DNA of 64,000 nucleotides from Nocardia crassostreae (GCF_001613405.1 NZ_BDCH01000014.1:372001-436000); one strand, 5' to 3'; numbered from the stretch's first letter, positions 27,592-37,147 are shown. Notes: generated by a model not told the origin, from the sequence alone. A program made the numbers and translations.

Positions 27592-28221
27592 ATGGGCATG
27601 GAAATCAACGTGAACATCAGCACTGACATCAATATTCAGCTCGAGGTGGCTGATCCTCAGGCGGCTGCGGCGATCTATGACGCCGCGTTCGGGCTGGGTG
27701 ATCGGGTCGGGTTCCGGGCGTCGGAGGCGCCGACGGACGGGTTCCGGGGGTTCCTGCTGTCGTTGGTGGTGTCGCAGCCGTCTACGGTCGACAGTCTCGT
27801 GGGCACCGCTGTCGATGCCGGGTTCGTTGTGCTCAAGGCTGCGAAGAAGAGTTTGTGGGGTTACAGCGCGGTGGTGCAGGCGCCGGAGGGGACGATTTGG
27901 AAGATCGCTACGTCGAAGAAGAAGGATGTGGGGCCGTTCACTCGGGAGGTTGACGATGTCGTGTTGCTGATGGGGGTGGCGGATGTGAAGGCCAGCAAGC
28001 AGTTTTATGCCGAGCGGGGGTTGACGGTGGCGAAGAGTTTCGGTGGTAAGTACGCGGAGTTCGCGGGGGCGGCGGTCACGCTGGCGTTGTATCCGCGGAA
28101 GGCTGCTGCGAAGGAGGCGGGCGTGTCCGTGGACGGGAGCGGATCGCATCGCATCATCATGGACAGCGGCATCGGTTCGTTCACCGACCCGGACGGGTTC
28201 GTGTGGGAGGAAACGGCCTGA
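27592..28221 (+). CDS. VOC-superfamily (glyoxalase/bleomycin-resistance-like) protein
   Basis: About 209 aa with two betaalphabetabetabeta halves: IQLEVADPQAAAAIYDAAFG with APEGTIWKIATSKK, and DDVVLLMGVADVKASKQFYA with SFTDPDGFVWEETA. The DPDGFVWE ending and paired ADPQ/ADVK starts are the vicinal-oxygen-chelate pattern. The likely role is metal-dependent small-molecule binding or enzymology; no metal-ligand set is clear enough to name a substrate. Two ATGs (27592 and 27598) lie close together without a good ribosome site, so the message may be leaderless. Thirty bases after its stop follows a YdeI/DUF1905-type gene, making a two-gene operon. Confidence 0.75.
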   Translation: MGMEINVNISTDINIQLEVADPQAAAAIYDAAFGLGDRVGFRASEAPTDGFRGFLLSLVVSQPSTVDSLVGTAVDAGFVVLKAAKKSLWGYSAVVQAPEGTIWKIATSKKKDVGPFTREVDDVVLLMGVADVKASKQFYAERGLTVAKSFGGKYAEFAGAAVTLALYPRKAAAKEAGVSVDGSGSHRIIMDSGIGSFTDPDGFVWEETA

Positions 28222-28251
28222 GTCGGGCGACAGAACGATAGGAGACAGATC

Positions 28252-28686
28252 ATGAAGTTTCGGACTCAGGTCGAGCCGCCCGAGCCCATGCGGGGATTGG
28301 AGGTTCCGCCCGAGGTGGTGGCGGCGCTCGGTGAGGGTGCGCGGCCGCCGGTGACGATCACGCTCAATGGACATTCCTGGAAGAGTCGGGTTGCCCTCAT
28401 GCGCGGCCGTTATCTGCTCGGGCTCAGCAATGCCAATCGGCAGGCCGCGGGGGTCGAGATCGGCGAGGAGGTCGAGGTCGAGTTGGAGCTCGACACGCAG
28501 CCGCGCGTCATCGTGGAGCCGCCGGACTTCGTCCGCGCTCTGGACGAGGACCCCGTCGCCCGGGCCGCCTACGACGGCCTTTCCTACAGTCGTAAGCGCG
28601 AGCATGTGCACGCCATCGAGAGCGCGAAGCGGCCCGATACGCGCCAGCGGCGCATAGAGAAGGCCATCGCCACCCTGCGGGGCTGA
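28252..28686 (+). CDS. DUF1905/YdeI-type protein
   Basis: 144 aa. First half: EVPPEVVAALGEGARPPVTI, TLNGHSWKSRVALMRGRYLL, GLSNANRQAAGVEIGEEVEV, the barrel of DUF1905 proteins. Second half: DFVRALDEDPVARAAYDGLS, YSRKREHVHAIESAKRPDT, RQRRIEKAIATLR, the YdeI/OmpD-associated helical tail. Such two-part proteins are common in actinobacteria; the YdeI part is linked to bacteriocin resistance in enterobacteria, but no function is shown here. ATG 28252 follows ATAGGAGAC. Operon with the VOC gene upstream. Confidence 0.8.
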   Translation: MKFRTQVEPPEPMRGLEVPPEVVAALGEGARPPVTITLNGHSWKSRVALMRGRYLLGLSNANRQAAGVEIGEEVEVELELDTQPRVIVEPPDFVRALDEDPVARAAYDGLSYSRKREHVHAIESAKRPDTRQRRIEKAIATLRG

Positions 28687-28698
28687 AGCCGTCGGCCT

Positions 28699-29373
28699 TC
28701 AGTGGTTCTCGGGGTTGGCGGTTCGGTGTTCTCGGCAGTATTCGACGTGCAGCCATTGCCGCATACCGGCGACCGATATTTCGGCGCAGCAGTGGGTTTC
28801 CGGTTGTTCGTGCATATGCCGAGGGCATTCCTCGACCAGGCTCCGCAGATGGTGCGCCTCGAGTTCGAACGCGGTCCTGCTACCGACGAGGAACAGGGTG
28901 TCGGCGGTGATGTCATAGCGCAGAACGTCTTTGAACTCGCGGTGATGGCGCGCGGCGAACTCGGCTTCCAAGTCGTCGGCCCCCGGTAACCCGCGGCAGA
29001 CCACGGTGTGGGGATGGCCGCTGCCGAGCTTGGCGCGGACATCTTTCCATCGAGATGTCCGGAATCGCAGGCTGTGGTGGAGCAGTACGAGGTCCAGTCG
29101 GGGCTCATTGCCGGTGGCGTAGTAGAGATCGCATTCGAACTCGTTGCGCCGCAAAGGAAGATAGACGATCGTATGCGGTGACCGAAGCGCCAGCGCCCAC
29201 GCCATACTCACCGTCATCGCGGCCGCCTTATCGACGGTCATCTGCACACCGAGATACCCGTCGTGCAGCGGTGCATGCTCGATCGGGCGTGCGAGCCGGA
29301 TCACCCGATACTCGTCCCGCCCCAACCGCACGGTACTGACCAGCGTGCGCCAACGCTGCCCCTCCAGCCGCAT
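28699..29373 (-). CDS. Hypothetical protein next to the second FAD oxidoreductase
   Basis: 224 aa from ATG 29373, preceded by GAGGAGGGA. No family recognised. Features: VRLGRDEYRVIRLARPIEHA, LGVQMTVDKAAAMTVSMAW, a Tyr/His-rich centre (FECDLYYATGNEPRLDLVLL) and a C-terminus with CCAEISVAGMRQWLHVEYCR. Cytoplasmic by appearance. A longer in-frame extension exists upstream but lacks a ribosome site and would run into the oxidoreductase gene. Transcribed in the same direction as the oxidoreductase (46 bp gap), so it might be co-transcribed with the second half of the PKS locus. Confidence 0.5.
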   Translation of the reverse strand: MRLEGQRWRTLVSTVRLGRDEYRVIRLARPIEHAPLHDGYLGVQMTVDKAAAMTVSMAWALALRSPHTIVYLPLRRNEFECDLYYATGNEPRLDLVLLHHSLRFRTSRWKDVRAKLGSGHPHTVVCRGLPGADDLEAEFAARHHREFKDVLRYDITADTLFLVGSRTAFELEAHHLRSLVEECPRHMHEQPETHCCAEISVAGMRQWLHVEYCREHRTANPENH

Positions 29374-29419
29374 ATCCCTCCTCGATCGGCGCTCCCATGA
29401 ATCGTAGAGGAGCCACAGA

Positions 29420-30667
29420 TCAACCGAGGTCGGCCGTGGTCGCTTCCGCGGCGGCCAGGCCGGAACGGAAGCAGGCCGATAGTTCGTGGCGCAGTTTGGC
29501 GCTGAATTCCAGTTGGAAGGGGAGGTAGGCGCAGTAGCCGGTGGGCCAGCCCCGGCGGACCACGCCACGGCGGCGCAGCGGGGTCAGGGAGAAGGTGTCG
29601 GAGAGCAGGCGTTCGGTGCGGCCCAGCCAGGTGTCGAGGGCCGCGGCGGTGGGGAGGGGGCGCGCGGCGCGCCCGGAAAAGGTGTAGCGCACCGTGTTTC
29701 GGCGGTCCACGCCGTAGGCGCCCGCCATGCGGCAGGGGCCCCCGTCGAAACTGATGCCGCCGACGCCCGGCGGGAAGACGTCGCGGTCGTACTCGACGAC
29801 CGCTGCCGCGGCGGGCAGATAGCGGACTTGGGTCAGGAGCTTGGCCAGTGCCGGGAATTAGTCCGTGGCCAATTCGGCCGCCGCCGCGGCGGGGAGGGCG
29901 AGAACCACCGCGTCGTAGTGGCGGTCCACGGCGGGGCCGCCGCCTTCGGACAACGTCAGGCCCCGGACTCGACTGTTGCGCACCAGCATGCGCAGTGCCG
30001 TGGTCCGGGTCCGCAGAGTGACGCCCTGGCGGGCCAGTTGGGCCACCACCGGCTGGATCCCGTCGGTGAGCTGTTCGAACTCGTCGATGATGGTGGACAG
30101 GACCATGCCGAAGGACCCCAGATGCACTTCGTCGGGTTCCGCGCCGTGCATCCATATCGTCATGGGAGCCAGCAGCTTTTGCGCGATGACCGGGTCGAAG
30201 TGGTCGGTCAACGGTTTACGGTCGCCGAGGCCCGCGAGTTTGCTGAAATAGCCCGGTGCCAGCAGCCCGGGCTCGTCCTGGGCGCGGCGGCTCAGATAGG
30301 AGAACTTCACGACGTCGGGGGCGGCCGCCCCGGCGCCGACCAGATAGCGGAGCGTGCTGGCGGGATCGCGGTGGTCCAGAGCGACGAGTTCGCCGTCGAC
30401 GAGGTGGGTGAGGCGCATCCACGCCGGTTCCAGGGGAAAGGGGCCGAGGTCGGTGAGGAATTCGCGCAGCGCGGTGTATTTGGCGCCGATGAGCCGTCCG
30501 CCGACCATGATGGGGCGGCCGCACAGGATGCCGGGGCCGCAGCGGCCACCCGGCACGGCGGCCCGATCGATGAGGTCGACCTGATGTCCCGCGCGCCGGA
30601 GCCGGTGCGCGGCACCCAGGCCGGAGATGCCCGCCCCTACCACCGCGACTCGCCCCCCGCTCGCCAT
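29420..30667 (-). pseudogene. FAD-dependent amine-oxidase-fold oxidoreductase (copy 2), in-frame TAA
   Basis: ATG 30667 directly abuts the stop of PKS3. The FAD site VAVVGAGISGLGAAHRLRRA, the IWMHGAEPDEVHLGSFGMVL block and YGVDRRNTVRYTFSGR align with copy 1 at 4830. At codon 270 (29860-29858) TAA follows AAAAELATD; the same frame continues FPALAKLLTQVRYLPAAAAV to the end, so one substitution explains it. The C-terminus is also short: the region equal to GLELAGDYLRGAALEA of copy 1 is missing, which would remove a FAD contact. Both lesions argue for loss of function. It closes the second PKS operon as copy 1 closes the first. Confidence 0.82.
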
Positions 30668-33025
30668 CTAGCGGCCCAGCCAATATCCGCGATGCTGGAA
30701 TGCGTAGGTGGGCAGATCCGTTCGGCACGCGCCCGAACCGGCGTAGAGGGCCGCCCAGTCCACGGGCGCACCGGCCGCGTGGGCGGCGGCCAGCGCGGTG
30801 AGGACCGATATCGCCGCCCAGCCGGGACCGCGAGTGGCGTTCAGTGCCGCGACTTCCACCACATCGGTATCCGATGCGACCGCCCCGCGCACGGTCGCAC
30901 CAATGTGGTCGACGGCCTCGGGCCCACCGAGCTCCACCAGGACCACGCCGTCGCGCTTCGCGACCCACGCCAGGGCGCTGTCGAAGCCAGTATCGCTGGG
31001 CGCCAGCGGTATTCGCGTGCAGTCGGCCACGTGGGCCGCGGCCTGCGCTCCCCCGCCCCGGCCGATCAGGTAGTCCGCCCCCAGTCCGAGCGACTCCATC
31101 ACCCGATACAACCCGACCTGCGTGGCGAAGCGATAAGAATCGGTTAAATTCTCGATACCCCACAGTCTTTGGACGTCCGCACTGTCATCTTGCACAATGC
31201 CGAGCAGCTGCGCGGAGACGGCGCTCTCGCGCGAGATCTCGTCGAATGCCGTTCTGAATAGCGGGAAGTCGCGATACAGCTCGCGCACCGCACCCGGTTC
31301 GGGAAGCGTATCCAGAAACAGCAGAACAGTTTTCGCCACCGGCGAGGCCTGCCCGCACACCACCGCAACCGACCCACGCCCCGCCGCGAGGTCGCCCGCG
31401 GCCCCGATCAGCTCGCCGAGCTCCCGGCCGACGAGCAGCGCGCGATGTGGCAGCCGCGCCCGCGACACCACCAGCGAATACCCGATATCGGCGGGATCCA
31501 CGTCAGCGCGGGCAGCCAGGAACTCCGTCAACCGCGCCGCTTGTGCCGCCAGCCCACGCGCCGAGCGCGCCGACACCACCCAGACGTGCCCCGGAGGCAG
31601 ACCGGTACCCGGCCCCTCTTGATCCGAATTCTGCTGCTCCGGAGCCTCTTCCAGAATCACATGGGCATTGGTTCCACTGATACCGAACGAGGACACCGCC
31701 GCCCGCCGCGGCACTCCGGTCTCGGGCCACTCCTGCGCGGTGGTGGCCAGTTCCACCCGCCTGCGCTCCCAATTCACATGCGGGGTAGGCGCATCCACGT
31801 GCAGCGTCGGCGGGACGACGCCGTGCCGCAACGCCAGCACCATCTTGATCACACCGGCCACCCCCGCGGCCGCGAGGCTGTGCCCCATATTCGACTTGAT
31901 CGACCCGAGCAACAGCGGCCGCCGTCGCTCCCTGCCATAGGTGTCCAGCAACGCCTGCAATTCGATGGGATCACCCAGAATCGTCCCGGTGCCATGCCCC
32001 TCGACGACATCCACCTCCGGCGCGGACAGCCGCGCATCGGCCAGCGCCTCGGCAATGACGCGCCGCTGCGCCGACCCGTTCGGTGCGGTCAGCCCATTGG
32101 ATTCCCCATCGGAGTTGACCGCCGACCCGCGAATGACCGCCAGAATCGGATGCCCATTGCTTTGCGCCTGCGAAAGCCGTTCCAGCAGTAGCATTCCCAC
32201 GCCCTCCGCCCAGGCGGTCCCATCGGCGGCCGCCGCATAGGACTTGCACCGCCCGTCCGGCGCCACCCCGCGATCACTGCTGCTGACGAACACATCCGGC
32301 GTCGTCATGACGGTGACCCCGCCCGCCAGCGCCAGCTCCGATTCCCCGCGCCGCAGCGAGCACACCGCCTGATGCAATGCCACCAGCGAGGACGAGCACG
32401 CGGTATACACGGTCACGGCCGGACCGTGTAATCCGAGCATATAGGCGATGCGGCCCGAAGCCGCCGCGGCGGCCACCCCGGTCATGAGGAATCCGCTCAC
32501 CTCGGTGAGCTGGGCACCGCTCAACGCCCGGTAGGACCCGTCGATCACCCCGTAGGAGTTGCCGATCATGCCCACGAACACCCCGGTGCGGCTCCCGCGC
32601 AACGAGGTGGGATCCATCCCGGCCCGCTCCAGGGTCTCCCAGGTCACCTCCAGCAGTTGCCGCTGCTGCGGATCCATCGCCAGCGCCTCGCGCGGACTGA
32701 TGGCGAAGAACCGGGCGTCGAAATCACCGGCCCCCGCCAGGAATCCACCCTTGCGCACCAGCGCCTGCCGGGTCGGGTCCGGATCGGTCAGGCCGCTCAG
32801 CGACCACCCGCGATCCGCCGGGAAATCCGAGATCACATCCCGCCCCGCCGCGACCGTCTCCCACAGCTGTTCCGGCCCGGTCACACCACCCGGGAACCGG
32901 CACCCCATGGCGACCACGGCAATGGGCTCGCTCGCCCGGAATTCGAACTGCCGCAGGCGCTCCCGCGCCTGTTGCAGTTCCCGCACCGCGGTGCGCAGAT
33001 AGCTGCGCAGCTGCTCCTCCGCCAT
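30668..33025 (-). CDS. Type I PKS fragment: KS with degenerate AT and no ACP (PKS3)
   Basis: 785 aa from ATG 33025 (GGAGGG upstream). N-terminal docking helix [20 protein letters not shown] is very like that of PKS1. KS: the cysteine sits in [14 protein letters not shown] (Tyr where Asp is usual), with [15 protein letters not shown] and [13 protein letters not shown], so the catalytic triad is present. The AT region keeps the flanks ([40 protein letters not shown]) but the GHSxGE nucleophile site reads [12 protein letters not shown] and no HAFH motif follows. The protein ends at the post-AT linker ([17 protein letters not shown]). It could act only as a KS using an ACP in trans, perhaps the free ACP at 34189, or be a relic. 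Followed without gap by the FAD gene. Confidence 0.88.
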   Translation of the reverse strand: MAEEQLRSYLRTAVRELQQARERLRQFEFRASEPIAVVAMGCRFPGGVTGPEQLWETVAAGRDVISDFPADRGWSLSGLTDPDPTRQALVRKGGFLAGAGDFDARFFAISPREALAMDPQQRQLLEVTWETLERAGMDPTSLRGSRTGVFVGMIGNSYGVIDGSYRALSGAQLTEVSGFLMTGVAAAAASGRIAYMLGLHGPAVTVYTACSSSLVALHQAVCSLRRGESELALAGGVTVMTTPDVFVSSSDRGVAPDGRCKSYAAAADGTAWAEGVGMLLLERLSQAQSNGHPILAVIRGSAVNSDGESNGLTAPNGSAQRRVIAEALADARLSAPEVDVVEGHGTGTILGDPIELQALLDTYGRERRRPLLLGSIKSNMGHSLAAAGVAGVIKMVLALRHGVVPPTLHVDAPTPHVNWERRRVELATTAQEWPETGVPRRAAVSSFGISGTNAHVILEEAPEQQNSDQEGPGTGLPPGHVWVVSARSARGLAAQAARLTEFLAARADVDPADIGYSLVVSRARLPHRALLVGRELGELIGAAGDLAAGRGSVAVVCGQASPVAKTVLLFLDTLPEPGAVRELYRDFPLFRTAFDEISRESAVSAQLLGIVQDDSADVQRLWGIENLTDSYRFATQVGLYRVMESLGLGADYLIGRGGGAQAAAHVADCTRIPLAPSDTGFDSALAWVAKRDGVVLVELGGPEAVDHIGATVRGAVASDTDVVEVAALNATRGPGWAAISVLTALAAAHAAGAPVDWAALYAGSGACRTDLPTYAFQHRGYWLGR

Positions 33026-33055
33026 ACCGCTGCCCTCCGGCGTCACCGCGGTTCG

Positions 33056-34183
33056 TCACGACCGGGGCGCGGCCACCGCGGTCAGGTGCATGAACGAGAT
33101 AATGAACCGGCCGGATTCGGGCACCATGCACACCAGTGTGTCGCCCTCGCTGATCATTTTCTCGGTCAGCATCTCGTCGAGAATGAGATAGATGCTCGCC
33201 GAACCGACGTTACCGACACGCGTCAGATTGCTGAACCAGCTCTCCCGGCGCGCCGCGCCGATACCGCGCCGGGTGAACTCACCGAGCAGCAGCTGTTTCA
33301 TCCGCTCGCTCGAGTAGTGCACCGGGAACCAGGTCACCCGCTCGGGATCGAAACGTCCGGCGGCAATGAGCTTCTCGCACTCCTGAATGCCAACTTCCAC
33401 CAGATGCGGCAGCAATGACAGCTTCTGCCGCGGCGCCATGGCCCCGTCCACCGCGGCGGCCGTGGCGTCGGGATAGTCACCCCAGGTCTTGGTGCAGTCG
33501 CTGCCGAAGAACATGCACGCCTGTTCGGTATTGGCGTAGGAGGTCAGGCTGATCCAATCGATGCGCAGGCTGATCCCCTCGGCCGCGGGCTCGTCGCGCA
33601 GCACCGCGGCGCCCGCCCCGTCGGAGAGCATGTAGCGCAGGAAGGCGGTCTCCATCGGCAGCGTGCCGTCCTCCACCACCGAGCGCATCTGCGCATAGCG
33701 CGAACTCTTGAAACCGCGCGAGGCGAATTCACTGGCCACCACCACCGCATTGCGCTTCTCACCGGCGACGATCTGCAGATAGGCGTCCTTGAGCGCCATC
33801 ATGCCGGAACTGCAGATGCCGTGTGCGGACATCACTTCCAGCGGCGCGAACCCCAGTTCGCCGTGAATCATGCTGGCGTGACCCGGTCCGAGCAGATCCG
33901 GCATGGTGGTCGCCGCCGCGAGGAACTCGACCTCGTCGGACCCCAGCTCCGCCCGCGCCACCGCCTCGCGGACGGCCGCGGCGGCCATCTGCGTATTCGA
34001 GTACACGGTCTGCTGTTTCTTGTCGATGGCGTAGTGGCGGCTGGTGATACCGCTATTGGCGAGGATCATCTCGCGCAGCTCGGCCGAGGCCAGCCCGGCG
34101 CGGCCGATATAGTCCTCGATCTCGTCGTTGGGCACCGGATCGCCGGGCAGGAACCGGCCGGTGGCGGTGATGTAGGCGGGCAT
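33056..34183 (-). CDS. darB: KAS III-like ketosynthase of the dialkylresorcinol (DarB) type
   Basis: 375 aa. N-terminus AYITATGRFLPGDPVPNDEI and RHYAIDKKQQTVYSNTQMAA match DarB-type enzymes of dialkylresorcinol/flexirubin pathways. Catalytic Cys in SAHGICSSGMMALKDA, His in VTWFPVHYSSERMK, Asn in LTRVGNVGSASIYLI: the KAS III triad is complete. Such enzymes couple two beta-ketoacyl chains on ACP/CoA to start ring formation. ATG 34183 lies 5 bp after the ACP gene stop and shares its GGGGGG site. The operon order ACP - DarB - PKS3 - oxidoreductase, with a DarA-like gene divergent, supports the assignment; the ring chemistry itself is inferred. Confidence 0.82.
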   Translation of the reverse strand: MPAYITATGRFLPGDPVPNDEIEDYIGRAGLASAELREMILANSGITSRHYAIDKKQQTVYSNTQMAAAAVREAVARAELGSDEVEFLAAATTMPDLLGPGHASMIHGELGFAPLEVMSAHGICSSGMMALKDAYLQIVAGEKRNAVVVASEFASRGFKSSRYAQMRSVVEDGTLPMETAFLRYMLSDGAGAAVLRDEPAAEGISLRIDWISLTSYANTEQACMFFGSDCTKTWGDYPDATAAAVDGAMAPRQKLSLLPHLVEVGIQECEKLIAAGRFDPERVTWFPVHYSSERMKQLLLGEFTRRGIGAARRESWFSNLTRVGNVGSASIYLILDEMLTEKMISEGDTLVCMVPESGRFIISFMHLTAVAAPRS

Positions 34184-34188
34184 GCGCG

Positions 34189-34455
34189 TCACATCCCCCC
34201 GGCTTGTCCGGCCGCGGCGCATTTGCGCTCCAGCAGGGCGATGAAGTCCTGGAAGGTTTTCACCGAGGCGATCCGCTCGTCGTCCAGGGCGATGCCGTAC
34301 TTCTTCTTCACCAGATCCGCGATGGCGAGCAGGCCGAGCGAGTCCACACCGAGCTCGTTCAATCTGGAATGACTTTTGATTTCCTCCGGCTCGATCCCGT
34401 AATGGGATTCGAGATAGTCGAAAATGTCTCTCTGGATTTCGACTACGATCGACAT
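34189..34455 (-). CDS. darC: Acyl carrier protein (DarC-like)
   Basis: 88 aa, free-standing carrier. Ser in ELGVDSLGLLAIADLVKKKY is the phosphopantetheine site, with the usual acidic helix II and a C-terminal TFQDFIALLERK. ATG 34455 after GAGGCGGA. First gene of the second operon, translated just before the DarB-like ketosynthase, and therefore its likely partner in holding the beta-ketoacyl substrate; it could also serve PKS3, which lacks its own ACP. Intact and of normal length. Confidence 0.9.
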   Translation of the reverse strand: MSIVVEIQRDIFDYLESHYGIEPEEIKSHSRLNELGVDSLGLLAIADLVKKKYGIALDDERIASVKTFQDFIALLERKCAAAGQAGGM

Positions 34456-34614
34456 TTCCGCCTCGTACTTTCACTAGGATATCGCGAATTCTGTCTCACT
34501 TCCCGCCAGTCTCCCGAGCACGGTCCGGCAGCGTCAACGAAATATCATGCGGGCAGCGGAATCCGGGCGTGTCAACCGCTATGCGGCGCACCCCTGGCCG
34601 GTGCGGGGCTTCCT

Positions 34615-34633
34615 TGCCCGGCCGGGCCGGGCA
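34615..34633. promoter_or_regulatory. Inverted repeat in the darC/darA divergent promoter region
   Basis: TGCCCGG-5 nt-CCGGGCA is a perfect 7-bp repeat 47 bases before the darA-like start in the 224-bp divergent gap. It is well placed to act on both operons of the second half. Binding by any particular regulator is not shown; a hairpin in the leader of the plus-strand transcript is equally possible. Confidence 0.35.
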
Positions 34634-34679
34634 TCGATAGAGTTCCGTTCATCACACGTCCCGGAAGTGGGTACGGTTC

Positions 34680-36056
34680 ATGAGTATCGAGAATTCCCGC
34701 GATAACGCCGTTTCCACTCAGCGCGCCGTTGTCTTCCACTATTCCCAAACCGGTCAGCTGACCGATGCCGTCGACGCATTCACCGCACCCCTGGCCGCGG
34801 CCGGATGGCGCATTCGCCACGTCGCGGTGCGACCGGCGACACCGTATCCGTTCCCGTGGACCGTCCCGTCGTTCTTCGGCGTATTTCCGGCCTGTGTCGA
34901 CGAACAGGCCGAAATCGCGCTGGCGACACCGGATTCGGAATTCCGCGCCGAGCCCGGCGAATTGATCGTGTTCGCCTATCAGGTCTGGTATCTGGCGCCC
35001 TCTGTGCCCATGCGGACGGTGCTCAACAGGCATCCGGAGCTGTTCGAGGACCGCGAGGTGATCTCGGTGGTGGCCTGCCGCAAGATGTGGCATTCGGCCG
35101 TGCTCGAGGTCGACCACCGGCCCACCGCGCTCGGCTCGCAGCATCTGGGCGCGGTCGTCGCGACCGATACGCGCCCGCAGTTCATCACCCTCGTCACCAC
35201 CCTGCGCTGGACGTTCGGCGGACGCCGGGGCGGGCGCGGTCCGCTGGGCCGCGCGGGCGTCGACGACCGCGAACTCGCGCGGCTGCGCGAATGCGGCCGC
35301 GCCTGGGCGATACCCGATGCCACTGTCGTCGGCGCGCCGGTGGTGTATCCGGTCGCGGGCGCGGACCTCATGGCGGGCAGGCTTTTCCGGCGCTGGGGCC
35401 GGATGATCCGCGCCGGTGCGCGACGCAGTCCCGTCCTGGGTGCACTGGCCGTCGGCGCCTTCGTGGGCTGGCTGGGGTTGTCGCTGACGATACTCCCGCT
35501 GGGCGTGCTCCTGGCCCTGCCGCTGCATCGCCGCCTCGATCGCGCGATCGATCGCGCGCTCGGCGATATCCCCACCCTGCACCCACCTGCCCCCGCCGAT
35601 ATCACCACCCTGCGCCCACCGGACGCCACCGAGACCGTCGATACATCCACTGCCGCACTGTCTCCGGGTGATCCGCTCCCCGCCTACCCGCTGCGCCGCG
35701 ACACCGGCGCGGAAACCACCGTCACCGAACTGTGCGAGACCGGATTGCTGCTGCTGTGCGACGCCGAATCCGAGCCGGTGTGGCGGGACGCCGTCGGGTA
35801 CGCGCGCATCATGGACGCGACCCCCATTGCCGCACTGGCCGTTTCACGCACCCCGAGCACGACCGCCGACCGCCTGCACTATCCGGCAGGCGCCGCACTG
35901 GCCGGTTACGGACTCCACAACGGCGCCGCGGTCCTGGTGCGCGCCGATGGCATCGTGGCGGCCGTCCTGCGTGGCGGCGATCCGCATCAGGAACTCATCC
36001 GGGCGATCGACGAAGCCGCCCAGGACACCCGTCAACCGGAAGGCGATTCACGGTGA
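34680..36056 (+). CDS. darA: DarA-like flavodoxin-fold enzyme fused to a thioredoxin-like C-terminal domain
   Basis: 458 aa. Residues about 15-270 match dialkylresorcinol condensing/aromatising enzyme DarA: VVFHYSQTGQLTDAVDAF (flavodoxin-like loop), TPYPFPWTVPSFFGVFP, IVFAYQVWYLAPSVP, ISVVACRKMWHSAV, followed by the two-hydrophobic-segment region (PVLGALAVGAFVGWLGLSLT, LPLGVLLALPLH) that suggests membrane association. After a Pro-rich linker, residues about 345-450 (LSPGDPLPAYPLRRDTGAE, GLLLLCDAES, GAAVLVRADGIVAAVLRG) look like the thioredoxin-fold C-terminal domain of aromatic-ring hydroxylases. I do not know this fusion from other DarA proteins. ATG 34680; its stop overlaps the GTG of the methyltransferase (GTGA). 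In Dar pathways this enzyme completes the resorcinol ring. Confidence 0.82.
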   Translation: MSIENSRDNAVSTQRAVVFHYSQTGQLTDAVDAFTAPLAAAGWRIRHVAVRPATPYPFPWTVPSFFGVFPACVDEQAEIALATPDSEFRAEPGELIVFAYQVWYLAPSVPMRTVLNRHPELFEDREVISVVACRKMWHSAVLEVDHRPTALGSQHLGAVVATDTRPQFITLVTTLRWTFGGRRGGRGPLGRAGVDDRELARLRECGRAWAIPDATVVGAPVVYPVAGADLMAGRLFRRWGRMIRAGARRSPVLGALAVGAFVGWLGLSLTILPLGVLLALPLHRRLDRAIDRALGDIPTLHPPAPADITTLRPPDATETVDTSTAALSPGDPLPAYPLRRDTGAETTVTELCETGLLLLCDAESEPVWRDAVGYARIMDATPIAALAVSRTPSTTADRLHYPAGAALAGYGLHNGAAVLVRADGIVAAVLRGGDPHQELIRAIDEAAQDTRQPEGDSR

Positions 36057-37147
36057 CCACATCTCGATTCATCCCGCCCCCGCGCGTGGCGCGGGCGGCC
36101 GAATCCGCCCATGCCCGATTGCGCCGCTCATTGCTGCACGCACTGCCGCCGCCACTGGGCGTGCTGAACCTGGCCGACGGCTGGCTGCTGTCCCAGGCGG
36201 TGTGAACGGCGGCCCGGCTCGGCATTGCCGACACCCTCGCCGACGGCCCGCGCCCGGCCGACGAGATCGCCGCGCAGGTCGGCGCCGATCCCGACGCCAC
36301 CTACCGGCTGCTGCGCATGCTGGCCGGGCACGGGGTCTTCCGCGAATTGCGCGATCGGCGCTTCGAACTCAATGCGGTGGCCGAACCCTTGCGCAGCGAT
36401 TCCCCGCTGTCGGTCCGCCCGCTGCTGGCGGCGACCGCGCATCCGGTCATGTGGGCCACCGGCGGGGAACTGCTGCGCAGTGTCCAGACCGGCCGCAGCG
36501 GTCACGAGATCGCGCACGGCACCACCGGATTCGAGCATCTGGCCAGGGATCCGGAACTGGCCGCGGCCTTCCACGACGCCATGCGCGTGACCTAGCAGCT
36601 CGCCGCCGCGCCGCTGCTGGCCGCCTGTGACTTTGCCCGCTACGGCACGATCGCCGATATCGGCGGCGGCTCCGGCTATCTGCTCGCGGCCATTCTCGCC
36701 GCCGCGCCGCACAGCCGCGGCGTGCTCTACGACCTCGCTCCCGCCACCGCGGGCGCCCCCGAGGTGCTGCGCGCGGCCGGTGTGACCGAGCGCTGCGCCA
36801 TCGAGAACGGTTCCTTCTTCGACAGCGTGCCCCCGGGCGCCGATGTCTACGTCCTGAAAAACATCATTCACGACTGGCCCGACGAATCGGCGCTGACCAT
36901 CCTGCGCGCGGTGCGCGCCGCCCTCAGGCCCGACGGCCGACTACAGCTCATCGAGTGCCTGATTCCCGAGCAGCGCAACACCTCTCACCTGAGCCTGACG
37001 CTGGACCTGCACGTGCTGCTCACCATCGGCGGCCGCGAGCGCACCGCGACGGAGTATCGCGCGCTGCTCGGCGCGGCCGGTTTCGGCGCGGCCCGCATCA
37101 TCGCGACGGCCGCGCCGCTGTCCATTATCGAGGCCGCCCCGGCCTAG
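36053..37147 (+). pseudogene. SAM-dependent O-methyltransferase with two in-frame stop codons
   Basis: GTG 36053 overlaps the darA stop and has a GGAAGG site, so it was translated by coupling. 364 codons, the normal size of dimeric small-molecule O-methyltransferases. The dimerisation part (LADGWLLSQAV ... TAARLGIADTLADG, FELNAVAEPLRSD) and SAM domain (IADIGGGSGYLLAAILAA, GVLYDLAPAT, YVLKNIIHDWPDE with the catalytic His) are all in one frame. That frame is cut by TGA at 36203-36205 (codon 51) and TAG at 36593-36595 (codon 181). No indel is needed; each is a base change. It would methylate a phenolic OH, fitting the resorcinol product, but should be inactive as read. Confidence 0.85.
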
